Positions 22,301-35,044 of a DNA stretch of 64,000 nt are shown here, one piece after another (the first letter of the stretch is position 1; each line of letters opens with the position of its first letter). The notes below the pieces were generated by a model. It saw only the letters and a program-made list of their open reading frames with translations. It searched no databases and had not been told where the DNA came from. Made by a program: the position numbers and the translations under genes. This DNA comes from Gymnopilus junonius (Eukaryota; Basidiomycota; Agaricomycetes; Agaricales; Galerinaceae). The stretch lies in the NCBI GenBank assembly GCA_015501075.1, contig JADNYJ010000014.1:248001-312000 (forward strand), in the 5' to 3' direction.

Positions 22301-23314
22301 ACTGCGATCCTGTGCATAACGTCAGAGGTCGATGTCGAGGCGTTGCTCGGTTACTCACAGCCAAGCATGATTAAAACTCTCTGGAAAGACGACCGCCAAG
22401 GATATAATCGAGACAGCAGCATAACATGCCGCAGACACGACAAAAGTTGAAGAACCGAAGTATGATTGAGTTGGCAGTACTACAAAGTGCCCTGAGTGCC
22501 GACCTCGCAGCAGACATTCCAGAGAAGAACTTACAAGGGTTGTTCGTAAATGCTGAATCCATCAGTATGAGTGCAAAGAAGCCCAGGATTGTGGTGCCAG
22601 GAAAATAGCCAAGGACAACGGCCAGAAAAAACGTGCCGACGAAGAAAAATATACCAAACATCGCTGACGACCTGTAGACGCATGCTTCAATTTCGAAATC
22701 TGTAAAGATAGTGATATAAAACATTCTTACCGAGGATCAAGGAAATAACCAGAGTAGACGATAAGTTGGTCTTGAACTGCGGCTAACACTCCCGGAATGT
22801 GTCTTCGAGTTCTGCGGTTAGGAATTACAATAAAAAGTGCAAGAAAAAAAATTACATAGAATTTTCCGCCTGGGTCTGTTTAAGCAGTAAGGCCGGACTT
22901 CGGACAGCGAATGCTGCCGCCGTTGCAGCACAGGTCCACGCCCACGCAATAATCAAGCCTACTTCAGCGTCAGCCTCCTGAGCATAAGGAATTAGAAGAC
23001 ACGGCGCACAAAACAAGAGAGCAATCATGATAAATATATGCACAGAAGCCGGTAGGAAAGGTGGTATAGCTACTGCCAGCGTACTGTAAAACATGAGCCG
23101 GAGCACCACAGTAAAAGAGGCAATGCGAGACTCACGCCATGAATATTGTCCCAGACCCAAGCACCTGAGACGACACTGGATTGATCAACAAAACCAGGAC
23201 GGCGACCTCAACAATTATCGCCCGCAGCAGCCTCCTCCTAATGGGTTGGGAACGAATTGTTCTGAGAAATGAATGGTACATGTTCAAAAGGGTGTTTGCC
23301 GCCATGGACATCAT
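19337..23314 (-). CDS. ArAE/FUSC-like membrane transporter A (multi-exon)
   Basis: Exon pieces on the minus strand line up with the better-preserved gene at 47-52 kb. The N-terminal helix region is RAIIVEVAVLVLLINPVSSQ (exon ending about 23144). After a short intron comes a membrane exon with IPPFLPASVHIFIMIALLFC and IIAWAWTCAATAAAFAVRSP (about 23090-22855). SSAMFGIFFFVGTFFLAVVL and TILGFFALILMDSAFTN follow (about 22670-22550), then cytosolic helical segments (22200-22013, 21869-21528), the second membrane half RFSILSVAIFSLCLSESTAA (about 21030), WYISAGGGTGNPYVLVVV (about 20650), VRNAFHRTLAQALSELAMLL (about 20160) and a C-terminal piece ending near 19337. This matches the fungal 'ER transporter 6TM N-terminal'/FUSC family, putative exporters of aromatic acids. 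Substrate unknown; exon ends are approximate. Divergent from the acyltransferase at 24.8 kb. Confidence 0.65.
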
Positions 23315-24448
23315 GGGCGAGATTCGAATGCTGACCAAATGTTCGCAAGTATGGATATGGTCAAAATACCAGACCACGCGTCAATCTTTATGAGAGAATA
23401 GAGTCGCCATGCATGCCTTTAAAATTCTGTAAAATCTAGTTGGCACAAATGCGCATGGACATCATTCGTATCCCGGTACAGCCTGCCAGCCTAACAGAAG
23501 CTAGTGGAATGCCAAGTCATCGTGATTAGCACTGGTCTGCCAAGAACTTGGCAATAGATATTCAGAGACGTACCCAGCATAGCGTAGCATTCTCTGCGTG
23601 TGCCATTCCGTTTAGTGGTCATGAAATGAGCGCGTTGTGGTGCAGGGTTGCCGAAGAACACGCTCGAGGTCGCGTATGTAGAGCCGAATAGGGCGATGTC
23701 CGAAACGGAACAGCAGCTGACGTAACTTTTTCACAGCTACTTGACCTGTTGATTTTTCGAATCCCTTATTCTCGTTGCCACCTCCACTTATATTTATTGC
23801 AACTATTCTATAAGGCTATTGGGCCAATAGCATCTCTATTATGACAACACACTGCAATTCGTAATCGTTGGGAAGTTGGGTTATCCGTCAACCCAAGGAG
23901 GCTGCGGCAATTCCGAATTAGGGAAGAAGGTCCTGTTGTTTCCCTTACTTAGCAGTCTACTAAATCTGACTTACTGTCCACGGCGCCCACTACTCTGATA
24001 TGCTTCATGACTAAGTTAAGACATGTGGTCCATACTGGAAATTCCAGAAGAGACGTAGCCTGCTACTCAACAACCAAAGGAAGTTGACTTGGCCAACACC
24101 CATCATCTAAACCTGCAGGAATACGTAAGGTAAGTCAGTTTTTACCGCCTTCAACAAACGCGACGTCTTTTAATATCCTTAAAAAGTAACGTCGCAGTCT
24201 CATGTCTTCTCCCTTTCTTGCGACACCTCAATAGCCGTTCCGAACCAGACACAGGCTAGGTTTATATGCCGATTTTCGATGCCCGGATGTTCCTTAGGTC
24301 TTCCCTTCTCTTTTGGCGATTCTGGGCTCGTATGGATATAATCTTTTTTAATTAGCAGATTTAACTCAAAACTCAGCGAAAGTACCTGTAAATGAGATAC
24401 TCAAGCGAACCATAGACGACTGCTTCTCTGTTTTGTCTTCGGATCATT
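23315..24448. other. Divergent intergenic region
   Basis: About 1.1 kb between transporter A and the plus-strand unit. No coding frame or repeat is recognised. It presumably holds the two promoters. Confidence 0.5.
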
Positions 24449-24733
24449 ATGCCTAACTGCCCCGAGATTCTTTGGGACGCCGTTGAGACTACCTTGACAG
24501 TCTCGCTTCTGGTTATGTTCTGTCAATCTTGTAGAACCTCCAACTCGGCTATACTAAACTCCTTCTGCCCCAGTCCGACAGAATTATATGACGCAGCAGA
24601 AAGTGGACTATACACACCCTCTCTGTTTCTAAGCTTTGCGAAAATTGGCATATCAAGAGTGGATCAAGAAGCGTCTACTGAAATCAGTTACGTATTAGAA
24701 CCTGCAAAGAAAAGGAGGTCCTTGATTTTGTAA
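24449..24733 (+). other. Small open frame upstream of acyltransferase A, of uncertain coding status
   Basis: 94-codon frame. Its C-terminal part (ISRVDQEASTEIS) resembles the C-terminal part of a 93-codon frame (LRLDREVSTEVR, 46194-46475 minus) that occupies the same place relative to the second acyltransferase. Nucleotide resemblance extends upstream, so the similarity may reflect duplication of the whole promoter region rather than a conserved peptide. No domain is recognised. Confidence 0.3.
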
Positions 24734-24765
24734 ATCATCGTGGCTCCACTTTTCCGTTCGACCTA

Positions 24766-24782
24766 CTCTATGTATATAAAAG
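24766..24782 (+). promoter_or_regulatory. Candidate TATA box of acyltransferase A
   Basis: CTATGTATATAAAAG about 35-45 bases before the chosen start codon at 24813. Confidence 0.4.
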
Positions 24783-24812
24783 ATGAATTTATGGGTTCGA
24801 GAGCAAGTCGCC

Positions 24813-26333
24813 ATGTCCAACCCACAATTCGCTTATTATCCACTTACGCCTTTCGATCTAATCAATGACACCGTAGGGCATACCCTTGGATGGCTGGTCG
24901 AGGGTATCCTCGATAAGGAGAAGCTCGATTCTGCCCTGCAACGCCTCACAGAAAAGTGGCCTCTGCTCGCCGGAAGATTAGAGCGTCAGGTTGGTTCTGT
25001 AGTTCTACTCTGTGTATATCTTGTCAACCGTCATAATATTTGACCCATTCAGGGAAGATCCTACCAAATCAAAGTCCCTCTAGGCTCACTTGAAGAAGGA
25101 TACCCTTCTTATATTCTCACTTCAAAAAACTCGGATGCGCCTATTTCCAATTTCGTGAAGCTCCCGTTGCCCGACATGTCTGACGGTCTCCCTGCTTCAT
25201 TGTTCAAATCTCCCACCGCTCCTACGGACCCTCAACTCTGGGCTCAACAAGATATACCTTTAACTCACTGGCACCTCACGTATTTCCGTCAACTTGGGGA
25301 AGAGTACACCTGCATTAGTCTGACCTTTTCGCATGCCATTTTCGACGGAATGGGCATCCTGTCCGTTATACACGCACTGGAAGCCGAAACGCAAGGTCGA
25401 CCTTGGCCCGTTACGCCTCCACCTCTGATTCCTGGTAACAACAATAATGCACTACAGACTGTCGTGGACTCGGTGGAAGAGGATAGAGGTGCCCCTGGCA
25501 GGCTGAATTATCATCATGTGAATATTGTGGGAGTATGGTATATTTTCATTACTATTCTTAGTTGGTATCTTTGGGAAGGTATGTGGCACAAAGCGCATAG
25601 CCGTATTATCATCCTTCCTGTCAAAGCTTGCGAAAAGCTAGTCCTTGATGCGAGGCAGGCAATAGCTCTGGACGGGAAAGAAGACGTTCGCCTTTCAACT
25701 GGAGATGTCCTTGCTGCATGGTTATTCAAGGTAAAGTCATTATATTCCAGGAGTTCAACAACACATATTGATCGAATGTAGACAGTTTATTCAACTGATT
25801 CTAACCCAGCAAGGCTTGTAGGCCTCACCAACCTGATGTCCCTCCGCAACATGTTCAAGCTCAGCAATTACTCTCATAATTGTTACATTCCTCTTCCATA
25901 CCCCATTTTCAGCGTTGCCGAGCTCCAAGACATATCAATCCATGCACTGGCGTACAGACTATCGATCGCCAGAGCATCGGCCTGCGTGGAACACGCCATG
26001 ATAGCCTACAATCGCTTCCGAAAGGCTGCCAATTTCTCCGATATCAAGGCCAAATGTGTAATTTTGCCATTTGACATACGAGCAAATGAAAATCTGGGAA
26101 TAACGAACATGACGAACGGCCGCATAGTCAATATCGACTGGACAGGGCTTGGTGGTGGCAAGACCATTGTCCGATACAAATCGACTATACGTTCAAGTTC
26201 CGCTCCATTTTCGAATTGGATTACTATTGCTGGGAGGCTCGGAGATGGAAGAATCATGCTTGATGTGGTCTTGAACACAAGCAAATTGAAGGCGCTTGAA
26301 AATGAAGTCAGGAAAGTATGCATAAGCGCCTGA
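24813..26333 (+). CDS. BAHD/trichothecene-acetyltransferase-like acyltransferase A
   Basis: Three exons: 24813-24989, 25053-25730, 25782-26333. Frames join cleanly at GTTGGT/CAG and GTAAAG/TAG junctions. The start MSNPQFAYYPL is chosen because the paralogue begins MPDPQFAYYPL; a Met 30 bases upstream is also in frame. The catalytic HxxxD motif is FSHAIFDGMG (exon 2). The structural DFGWG-type loop is represented by IDWTGLGGGKT in exon 3. About 468 residues, usual for the transferase family PF02458. Such enzymes transfer an acyl group from acyl-CoA to an alcohol or amine of a secondary metabolite; the substrate here is unknown. A hydrophobic segment (IVGVWYIFITILSWYLW) in exon 2 is shared with the paralogue. 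Divergent from transporter A. Confidence 0.85.
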
Positions 26334-28317
26334 AAATGTTCCATCCGAATATTTCTGTAGAAGTTAGGTACAGCCACCTTGTTTGTGAAATCCGCCGGGG
26401 TTATTGGAGCTTTGTCTCGAATTTTCAAAACGTAGGCCCATAGAATTTATAGAACCAGAAACAAGTCATTACAAGTGCATTGTAAGCTTAAGCTGCGAGT
26501 GTAAGTGTTAGAATATTTGGAGGCTGTGCGAGCATGTGCAATACCTCAATTTGGTGCTCGCGCGGTACATTTTAATTTTGTCATCATTTCTGCCATCTTT
26601 GGCTTTTATTGTTCTTTTCATTCTTGTTTCATAGTCTACGTATATAATGGACAGGTCTGTATTATCTAGCTTCATCCGTTTGCCTCCTCGTTGGACAGAG
26701 GTCAAACAGAAATGTGATTTTCTTACTTTGCTTTCAACAGGTCACTAAAACAGTAAGGCACAATTTCAGGCCTGGGAGTCTTTGGCTAAATTCTTCAGAT
26801 ACCGACTCACAACGAGCAAAGGGTCTACCTCGATGCTTCCCACCACCTCATGACAAGTTTAGCAGACTACTTTCCTCCTCTCCGTGAGCACTATAAAGGA
26901 AGAAAACTTTGTATTAAAGTCAACAAATTATTCACCTCATTCGTAAATATAAAGAGTGCACCCTTCAGATGCTAGAACTCAAAGTGTGCTGCTGCTCACT
27001 GCCAGCGACGATGAGCTTGAACACTGACAGGTGACGAACGGACCGTGATTAACAGGTTTACATGTCTATGTGAAGCTTACTTGTTCTGGATGGTGGGAAT
27101 AATATGAATGCCATCAATAATCAGAATACGCTGGTATTCTAGATGCCGAACTGACTCTAAGTGAGTATGTGAGTGACTTGACGCTTGAAGCCGACGCCTT
27201 TGGAAATAAGATTAAAAATAAAAAGGTTTGCCAGTCACTGGCATACATACGCACGCTACCATTATATTAGGACAAGGAGTGATCATGATTCATGATATCC
27301 GGCGGTGTCAAGCGTCAAGGGCCAGTGTTACTTTCGAGTTGGTTTCATAGTCTCACGCGAGCTAAATTGAATTCGGATGCTCTTGAGTTCTTTTTTGTCT
27401 TGGCAAGCGAAGCTAAGAGCGCCGCGCACAACATCTGAAAGACCCGATGATGATGATGATGCTGATGATTGGCTGTTCCCGAAAGACAGACAACGCTTCG
27501 GCTCGAGCCTTTTGACATGTGGGATTCTGGGTTTGGGAATTGACTATATTTGAATTCGAGTGGTTTGGGCTACAGTACAGAATGAGATAATAATAATAAT
27601 GATGTTTGCATAGGGCGAAACATTGGGGAACCGCCGATCTAGATTTGGACAACTGTATGATCACTGCGGGCGGAAGAGGGGAGATCGAGAGACATTGAGG
27701 GGATTGAGCTATCGTACTTTGGGGAAAGGTAAAAAAGATGGCCAAGGTCGGAGGGCACTGTGTCGCTGAGGAGAGGTCTGGATTGGGGAGAGAAAAAGGT
27801 GGAGTCAGTGACGGGTATAGTGTGGCGCACCTTGGCAAATGGACGATCAGAGGGATCAAGAAGGGGAAAAGAGGCAGCCCCCGACGGGTCTAGTGTGATG
27901 ATCTCGAGGGGGATGATATCATGAATCCGATCATAAACAAGAGGGGGCATAAAGGACGCATGGGTGGTCAGAGAACCCTGATCAGCGGATTTTGAATTGG
28001 AGGAGTGAAGTGTATAGGGCCGAGACTGTGGAATGAGTGCGAGGGCAAGGACGTAATAGAGGGATAACCCTGAGTACAAGAGGGGATTGGTGCTGGTGGA
28101 ATGAATTGAGGAAAGGGCATGTGACGGGAGTCAGCTGCCGACCGACCCACGGCGCTCCCAGGACTCTTCCTTCTCTTCCATCCCATAGACGCGTTGATCT
28201 CTCTCTTCTCTGTCTACAGCTCCATAGACTCCATTGTACACGCACCCTTAGATCCCACCCTCCTCCTTTGTTCAACCCCTCACGCTGACACATCAGTAGA
28301 CGACATTAGAGATAGAC
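26334..28317. other. Intergenic, about 2 kb
   Basis: Contains microsatellite-like runs (GATGATGATGATGATGCTG near 27446; AATAATAATAATGATG near 27590) and, from about 27650 to 28300, a purine-rich plus strand followed by a pyrimidine-rich stretch that form the upstream region of the PSP1-domain gene. Long minus-strand frames here are low-complexity and lack domains. Confidence 0.5.
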
Positions 28318-31129
28318 ATGGAACGCTCCCAGCCCGAGTTTGACGAGGACGACCGCAGAAGTCGGTTCCACCAGAATCTCTCCAGTCCCACCGAGAACGG
28401 CCACCGAGAAAGGGCCGCCAGCCAGCCGCCCTCCTCCGACTCCTTCACCTCGCCCCTGCTGCAGAACTTCGTCCCCACCGGCGGCCCCTGGCCCTCCTCC
28501 CGCATGCTCAGCCCGCCCACCGGCCGCGGCCAGCCCCTGCCCATCCGCAGCTCGTCCTTCTCCTCGCACCCCCAGAGCCAGTTCTCCTCGACCATGCGCG
28601 ACCGTGCCTTCCCATCCACCTTTGAGGACGATGAGTCAGAGGCTCTGTCCGACACCTACGACGAGCGGTACATCCCGCCGTCCCTTTCCTCCAACGCCGA
28701 CGCCCGGGGCAGGTCCTACGGCCAGGATCTCTCCCGCAGCAGGTCCCAGTCCCTCGCTGCCGGTCGCCCCGGCCCCGTGGGCAGCCCCTACACCGGTTCT
28801 TCAGCCATGCAGAGCTGGAACGAGTCCTACCTCACCTCCAACCCTCTCAGCGTGCCTTCCAGGTACGGCGACATCAAGCCCCCTGGCTCCGCTAGCCGGT
28901 ACGGGTCCCTCGGCACTTCCCTCGGTCGTTCGCCTACCAACCTCCATTCGTCCTCGCCTTCGAGCTCTTTAGCGGTTGGCGGCAATAATGGCTATAGCAG
29001 GCAGGCGGATATCTCCAACATGAGCCCGTTCGTCAGGGACGTGGGCCAGATCTTGTTGGATGATGGATCGGCGTTCAGAGAGCTCTGGGCGGGCATGAAC
29101 CCGCCTCGAGACGAGAATGGGGGCGGTGGCAGCGGAACGACGAGTAGGAGGCACAGTGTGAGCGTCGTACAACCTCGGAGGGGTAACGTGGTTGGGTTCA
29201 ACGCGCCCATCGCCAACCCCAGCGACCTGGGCGAAGAGTCTACAAGGCCATCGTACCAGCCACCCTACAGCAGCCGAGGCAGCGGTCTGCTCTTATCCGA
29301 CGACGATCTAGCGAGTGATTTGGGGATGTTGAATATTAACCCCAACGAGCCCCCTCCTTTACCTTCATCTTCGATCCCGCGTCATCAAAGCGGGCTTCCC
29401 CCCAGCCAGCCTTCTTCCTTGCCGATTTACGCTCCGCTCTCACGCAGTCCGCCGTCGAGAGATCTGATGGCGACGTATCAGAGCATCAATCTGTCTATTC
29501 CCGGAGGAGGAGCAGCAGGCAATGCCAATGTGGGCAGCTACTCGAGGCAGGCGATTGGCACGCCTAGCGATGGGGATTTTTCAGCTGGGGGGAACAGTCC
29601 GTCGATTGGTAGTGGTGGGGGGTTGTATGAGGAGCAGCAGCAGCAGTTCGCTTCGCCCCCTCAGGGGCATGGACAGTATGTGAACAAGCAACAACAGCAG
29701 CAGGAGATGGCAGCGAGGTATATCCCCGGCCAAGGGATTCAATATTCGCATTCGCAACACTCGCAACAACAACAACAATTCCAACAGCAGCAGCAGCAGC
29801 CACAGCAGTACGCCCTCCAACATCAACGCCAACTAAGCACCAGCCCAACGCAATACGTCCGCGCCCGCGCCCCATCGTATTCCAGCACCAGCAGCCTCCA
29901 ATCCCCTCTCTCACCCTCCATATCCAGTTCGTCCAGACCAATGGTGAACCCCCAACAAGGACCCTACTTTCCTCAGATCCAACAGCAGCAGCAGCAGCGA
30001 AGGCTATCAGACGCTCAACACCACCAACTCCAACTGCAGACGCCTACCTCTCCTCATGGTCCTCATGGTGCCTTTGCACTCGGTGCTGGTGCGGGTTTTG
30101 GACTGCAGTCGCCTACTAGTGCAGGCGGGCTAGGTGGGCTAGGACAAGGACAAGGACAGGGTCAGGCGTTGAGTGATCTTGGGAAGGGTCTGCCGTTACA
30201 CTCTGTCCCTTCTTCTTGGCCTCTGTATATCGTGGAGTTTAAAGCTGGACGGACGGATTTGTTTTATTTCCCGCATGCTAGTGCCAATGCCGGTGCTAAC
30301 GCCAACGCTGATAACAACGCGAATAATGCGAACAATGTGGACACGAGCAATAGCACTGTCAGCGCGGACATCAGGAAAGGCGATTTGGTGATCGTCGAGG
30401 CGGACAGGGGGAAGGATGTGGGTAGGGTGGTGGATGATAGTGTGACGCTTGGGGAGGTGGAGGCGTTTCAGAGGGCGCAGGCGGAGAGGTGGGGGGTGGG
30501 GGGTATGGGGGGTAGTGGTGGAGGAGGTGGGGAGGGGGAGGGCCCGGTTAGTCCAGGTGGACAGGGCGGGGTAGGAGGAGGTGGGAAGAAGGAGATTAGT
30601 CCCAAGATGATTTATGGGAAGGCTAGTCAACGGGATTTGCAGTATGTCTTTCTCTTTTATTTTCTTTCCCTTTCTTTTCTTTTCCTTCCTGTATCATCGT
30701 CATTGTTATCGTCATCGTCTTCATCTCATCGTCATCATCATCAACAACAACAACACTAACCCCCTTTCCCCCCACCCTCCTCTCACAAACAGACTCCTCG
30801 CGACCAAAACCGAAGATGAAGCCAAAGCCCTCCAACTCTGCCAATCCAAAGTGCGGGCCAAAAAGTTGCCGATGGAGGTGATCGACGCAGAGTATCAGTG
30901 GGATAGAAGGAAGTTGACGTTTTATTTCGTCGCGGAGAAGAGGATTGATTTTAGAGAGTTGGTGAGGGAGTTGTTTAGGTGGGTATTTTCCTTTTTTTTT
31001 TTGTTGGGGGGCGGGGTTTTTGGTTGAGAATGCGAGCTGACATGTATGGTTTTTTTGTGTTTGGATAGGCTGTATAAAACGAGGATATGGATGGCGTCGT
31101 TGCAGGGCGGTGGTGGGTTCGAGCAATGA
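28318..31129 (+). CDS. PSP1 C-terminal domain protein
   Basis: Three exons: 28318-30641, 30793-30978, 31069-31129, with donors GTATGT and GTGGGT and acceptors CAG and TAG; the first intron has a CTAAC branch point. About 770 residues of Ser/Pro/Gly/Gln-rich, probably disordered sequence precede the conserved PSP1 region. That region starts SWPLYIVEFKAGRTDLFYFP and IRKGDLVIVEADRGKDVGRV, and continues across introns with AEYQWDRRKLTFYFVAEKRI and DFRELVRELFRLYKTRIWM. In yeast, Psp1 is a low-complexity protein named as a suppressor of DNA polymerase alpha mutants; the PSP1 domain is also found in bacterial signal-peptidase-associated proteins. Several CAG/CAA tracts (about 29634-29810, 29980) encode polyGln. 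The 5' half is much richer in GC than its surroundings. Confidence 0.85.
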
Positions 31130-32693
31130 TCGCTTCCCTTCATCCTTCCCTTTCATCCATCCCTCCTCTTTCTCCCTCCCTTCCTTTGCGCAACGCATAA
31201 AGGCTCCGATTACACATCATATACAGACACACATACATATACATATACAGGAAAGACAAGACAAGACCAAGACAAGACAAGACGACTTACAGGCAGGACG
31301 GAGAGAGAATACACATCCATCATCCATCCTACAACATACATCGACTCGAGTTGCGAGTTGGATGCCGCACGGACGAAGCATAATATACTCATGGGCACGA
31401 AGAGCTCGGGTCGGTGTTGACGTTAAATGAAGAAGAAGAGAGAGAAGGAGAAAAGGAGGGAGGGCAAGAGCGTCGCCACTGGGCTTTACTGCCACATGCT
31501 TGTATATATCATCATCGACATCATCATCACCATCACCACTATCGTCATCACCGTCGCCGCTGCCACCCTTTGCCACTGCTATTGTCGCCGGGCCAGATGA
31601 CTATAAGAGCGACAACTACCACCACCACGCACCATTACCATTTCTTCAAGATCTTTCGCCTACTTATATCGCATCTGTACAATATATGGCGTGGCGTGGG
31701 CCTCACCACCGATGATCTCAAAATTCAACTCTTATCCCCTCGACGCGACGAAACCTGCTACAAAGCCACTCCCCCCCTAAGAAAACAGGACCGAGCTTCA
31801 AGAGCAAGACATCCAAGCTCGGTTATTTTATTTATTTATTTCATGTCAAACGAACTCGAACTCGAAAACGAAACGAAAGGAAGAAAGAAAACCCCAGGAG
31901 GACGATTAAATAAAAGCAATGAAGGCAAAAAGGAAGGAAAAGATCGAATGGGTATCGGAATAATTGACCCTGTTGTACTAATACTATTTCTATCTCTTCC
32001 TTCTTCTTTTCTACTTTTTTTCTCTTTTTTTTTACTTGTTTTTCTTTTACTTGTTTTTTCCTTCTTATATCCCTTTTTATATATGTCCTTGTTAACTTTC
32101 TCGTTCTCTCCTCTTCTCGACCTCGTTTCATTTCATTTCTCGTTTTGTCCATTAACTCATTAACTCACTCTGTTTTGGTTTTGATTTTGATTTCTGCTTA
32201 CTGACATCCCATCCCATATCATCTCATCTCATCTCATCTCATGCCGTTTCGTTTCGTTTTCAATTTTCCCATTTACACTGCAAGGTTCTCGGCTGGCTCT
32301 CAGTTCTCGTCGTCATTGGACTTTCCTAGATATGCATGCTCTCCACTTTGCCTCAGCCTGGTTGCGACCTTTACATACATACCTTTTTTCTTTTTTTCTT
32401 CTTTTTGCTTTTTTATCTATCTAAATTCGGCTCAGTTTTGGTGCTCATATATTCAGATTGCTTTGCCACTCTGTAAATTAATGGTCGCCGTGAAGTGGTC
32501 ACCTGGTCAGAATGTACGTCGTTGCGTACTAAATTTAGAATAGCAATGATCGGCGTTTTCGATTTTACGCGACGCGCCCAAGGATCAAGACGCGCCGACC
32601 CGATTTGAGTGAACTCCCCTCAGCTCTGGGCACCAGGCAGACGCTCACCGCAAGAGCCAGACGAAGGCCACCCCTGTTCAACTGTGCTTCTGA
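31130..32693. other. Low-complexity 3' and intergenic region
   Basis: Holds CA/TA-rich runs (31212-31255), AAGACAAGAC repeats (31251-31285), ATCATCATC/CACCATCACC repeats (31508-31560), pyrimidine-rich tracts (31980-32160) and a CATCTCAT repeat (32205-32240). Open frames across it are compositional artefacts. The last 100 bases are the 5' flank of the F-box-like gene at 32694. Confidence 0.6.
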
Positions 32694-34422
32694 ATGACTC
32701 CCTCACAACTTGGTTTGGTCAGCTTGCCACCCGAATTGTTTCCTATCGTCGCCGCCCATCTTCCTCTATATACCACTCCATCGACTCTACTCTCCTTGAC
32801 TCTCGTCAACCGACATTTATCAGAGATCGTCCTGCCAATCCTCTTCTCGCGCCTTATTCTGAGGAATGAGGACCATGCTCTGCAGATGATCCAGAGATTA
32901 CTGGATGAGCCGGAGCTTGGGCAGGGCGTGCGCGAGCTGCATATCATGTCCGGGTTATCTGAGGATACCAAGCTCGGTCGGAAGCCTTTCGATGTGGTCA
33001 CTGGGCTTAAGAAGGTCGTCACGCAGGGTTTGTTACCCCACATCCATACGCTAGGTCTCCACCTCCTTTCTGGGTGGCATCCACCTGTTGGCGGTACCAG
33101 CATTTATGATTTGGCACCCCAGGTGTACGGCGATCTTCGATCTGACTTCTGGGTAGATGTGACGGCCAAGTGTCCGAGATTGAAGGATCTCATTTTAGAC
33201 AATGTGGGTGATGCGAGAAGCGATCGTTGGCTTGAAGATTGTGGGCTGTATGATATTCAGGTAAGTTGATCATGGGGTTCTTGAAGGAGAATTTATGGAC
33301 TTACCAAGGATTCGACTAGGGTCTTACTACTCTCGTTCACTTGCAGCCTCTTGATTCTGGAACTGAGGCGGGGCATAGCAAGCTTATGAAAAACCTCCGA
33401 GTGCTTTCACCTTCTCTTCACACTCTGGCAATATCCCAGCCAGGCAGTATCGGGCCTTCCGCTTCTCCTCTTTTCGCTCTCGACTTTCCGCATCTGAAGT
33501 CGCTTTCTTTACACTTTCACTTCTTTGACAACCTTTCGGTTGCAATGGCATTCTGGAAGCGACATCCGACGTTGGAGACCCTCGAACTCGAGAAATATTC
33601 GCCAATGAATAACCACTTCACCAAAGACTTTGACTCTGATTTCTTGCCCAATCTTCGCTACTTGAAGGTACTGTGCCGATTTTTCACTTTATGTTTTGCT
33701 TCCAAGTTTTCTGTTATAGACGGACTTTGAAGATGTGCAGATTCTTGCGCCGATTTTGCATCATCTCATTGGTCTGGAAATAAACAGCAGCATTGTTGCT
33801 CAAATGCCTTATCTCTTCGGATCTATTCTTCCAGAAGGCTTACCAAATCTGAAGAGTCTGTATATCGGTGAACTCCCCTTTGAATTTCCTGAGGATGCAC
33901 ATTGGTACGAGAAAGAAGATGGAGAATTTGAGGAAAGTATATCCGACGACCCACCAGCCAGCCTTCATACTTCTATCAATCAATATATACATTCAATCGC
34001 AAAGGGAGCGCCCAATTTGATAGAGCTGGGGATGTATCTCCAAATTGAATACTCATCTCAATTCGTGAGTCAAGACCTATTGAGTCCTCAGTTATATTTA
34101 ATCTCACCTTGTGTTTTCTGCACAGATGCATCTGAGTCGGCAGTTGAAACCGTTCCTCCACCTCGAGCGACTTTATTTGGAAAGTTTTCAATGCAAGTTT
34201 GCACTGTTCAGACCTCATGAATGTCTAACATTTTCGGCTGGAGCGCATCTTTTGGGTAGCGCATGCAGGTCTCTGAAGAGTGTTACAAACACTGGTACTG
34301 TTGATTTACCATATTTATCTGCTAGAATTAGAAGGGATGATGCAGGCCATGTCGAGAAAGTAACTATGAGAAAAGGGTGCGGAATGCAGGTCGGAAGGGA
34401 AGAGATAGCCTTTCTTACTTAG
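32694..34422 (+). CDS. F-box-like protein, family 2 copy 1
   Basis: Four exons: 32694-33260, 33320-33667, 33720-34064, 34126-34422. Boundaries were set by GT/AG signals and by agreement with the copy at 35045. The N-terminus has an F-box-like segment LPPELFPIVAAHLPLYTTP, then STLLSLTLVNRHLSEIVLPI. LRR-like strands follow (LKDLILDNVGD, LHTLAIS, LKSLSLHF, LETLELEKYS, LKSLYIG, LERLYLES), ending in a conserved tail resembling RKGCGMQVGREEIAFLT. About 518 residues, no stop or frameshift. By family it may be a substrate receptor of an SCF ubiquitin ligase, but the F-box match is weak and the target unknown. First of four tandem relatives. Confidence 0.75.
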
Positions 34423-35044
34423 ATTTTTATATGCCAGGAAGTTTATAACTTGTTTTTACCCCATTTTTCTTCAAGAAAGTGCGAGTGATCGACATGCAAT
34501 ACTATTTTTATATCATCGCTTTAATGAGCGGGCGGCGTATCATGCATACGATTGACATGCGATTGGGTTATGCGCTTATGCCTTCGTCTCTTGAAAGTCT
34601 AAACTTTGCAGAAAGTCAAGCATTCACTAACACACATGCTTCTTGTTGATGTACTTTACATACTCCCAGGTTGCAAGTTGAGCCTGCTGAGGACGAAGCA
34701 CGCAATAACTGTCGGCGGAAACTTGCATTACGGAAAAAATCAGAAATCTATCTTATCTTTAGCGGACACCCTACTGATGTAAATCAGGAGATATTGAGAG
34801 TGAAGAAAAACTAGCCTGGCTCACCAGTCGATCAAATGATCAGAGAAGTAGCAAACTGACGTTCTCCGATATAACAAGAAAAACGCGTATCCGCTTAGCG
34901 GGTCACGTTGAATGCACGATTGCATTGTTGGCGGAGATTAAAAAAGTAAACGAAATTCGAAAGCCGTTTTCTGCTCGTTGTTCAGAACACCATACGACTG
35001 AAATACGTCTAAGCATCCTACATCCAAATCTATCATTTCTCCTG
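34423..35044. other. Intergenic
   Basis: Spacer between tandem F-box-like genes. No repeat or gene recognised. Confidence 0.5.

Noticed and set aside
27413..28290. Several long minus-strand frames upstream of the PSP1-domain gene
   Set aside because: Low-complexity Ser/Pro/Leu composition in a purine/pyrimidine-skewed promoter region, mutually overlapping frames, no domains.
28340..28972. 210-residue Pro/Ser-rich frame inside the PSP1-domain gene
   Set aside because: Alternate-frame shadow of a GC-rich coding exon.
31212..31560. CRISPR-like regular repeats
   Set aside because: Simple microsatellites without unique spacers, in a eukaryotic genome.
31414..32163. 249-residue frame with His- and Phe-rich runs
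   Set aside because: Built from trinucleotide repeats and pyrimidine tracts in the 3' region of the PSP1-domain gene.
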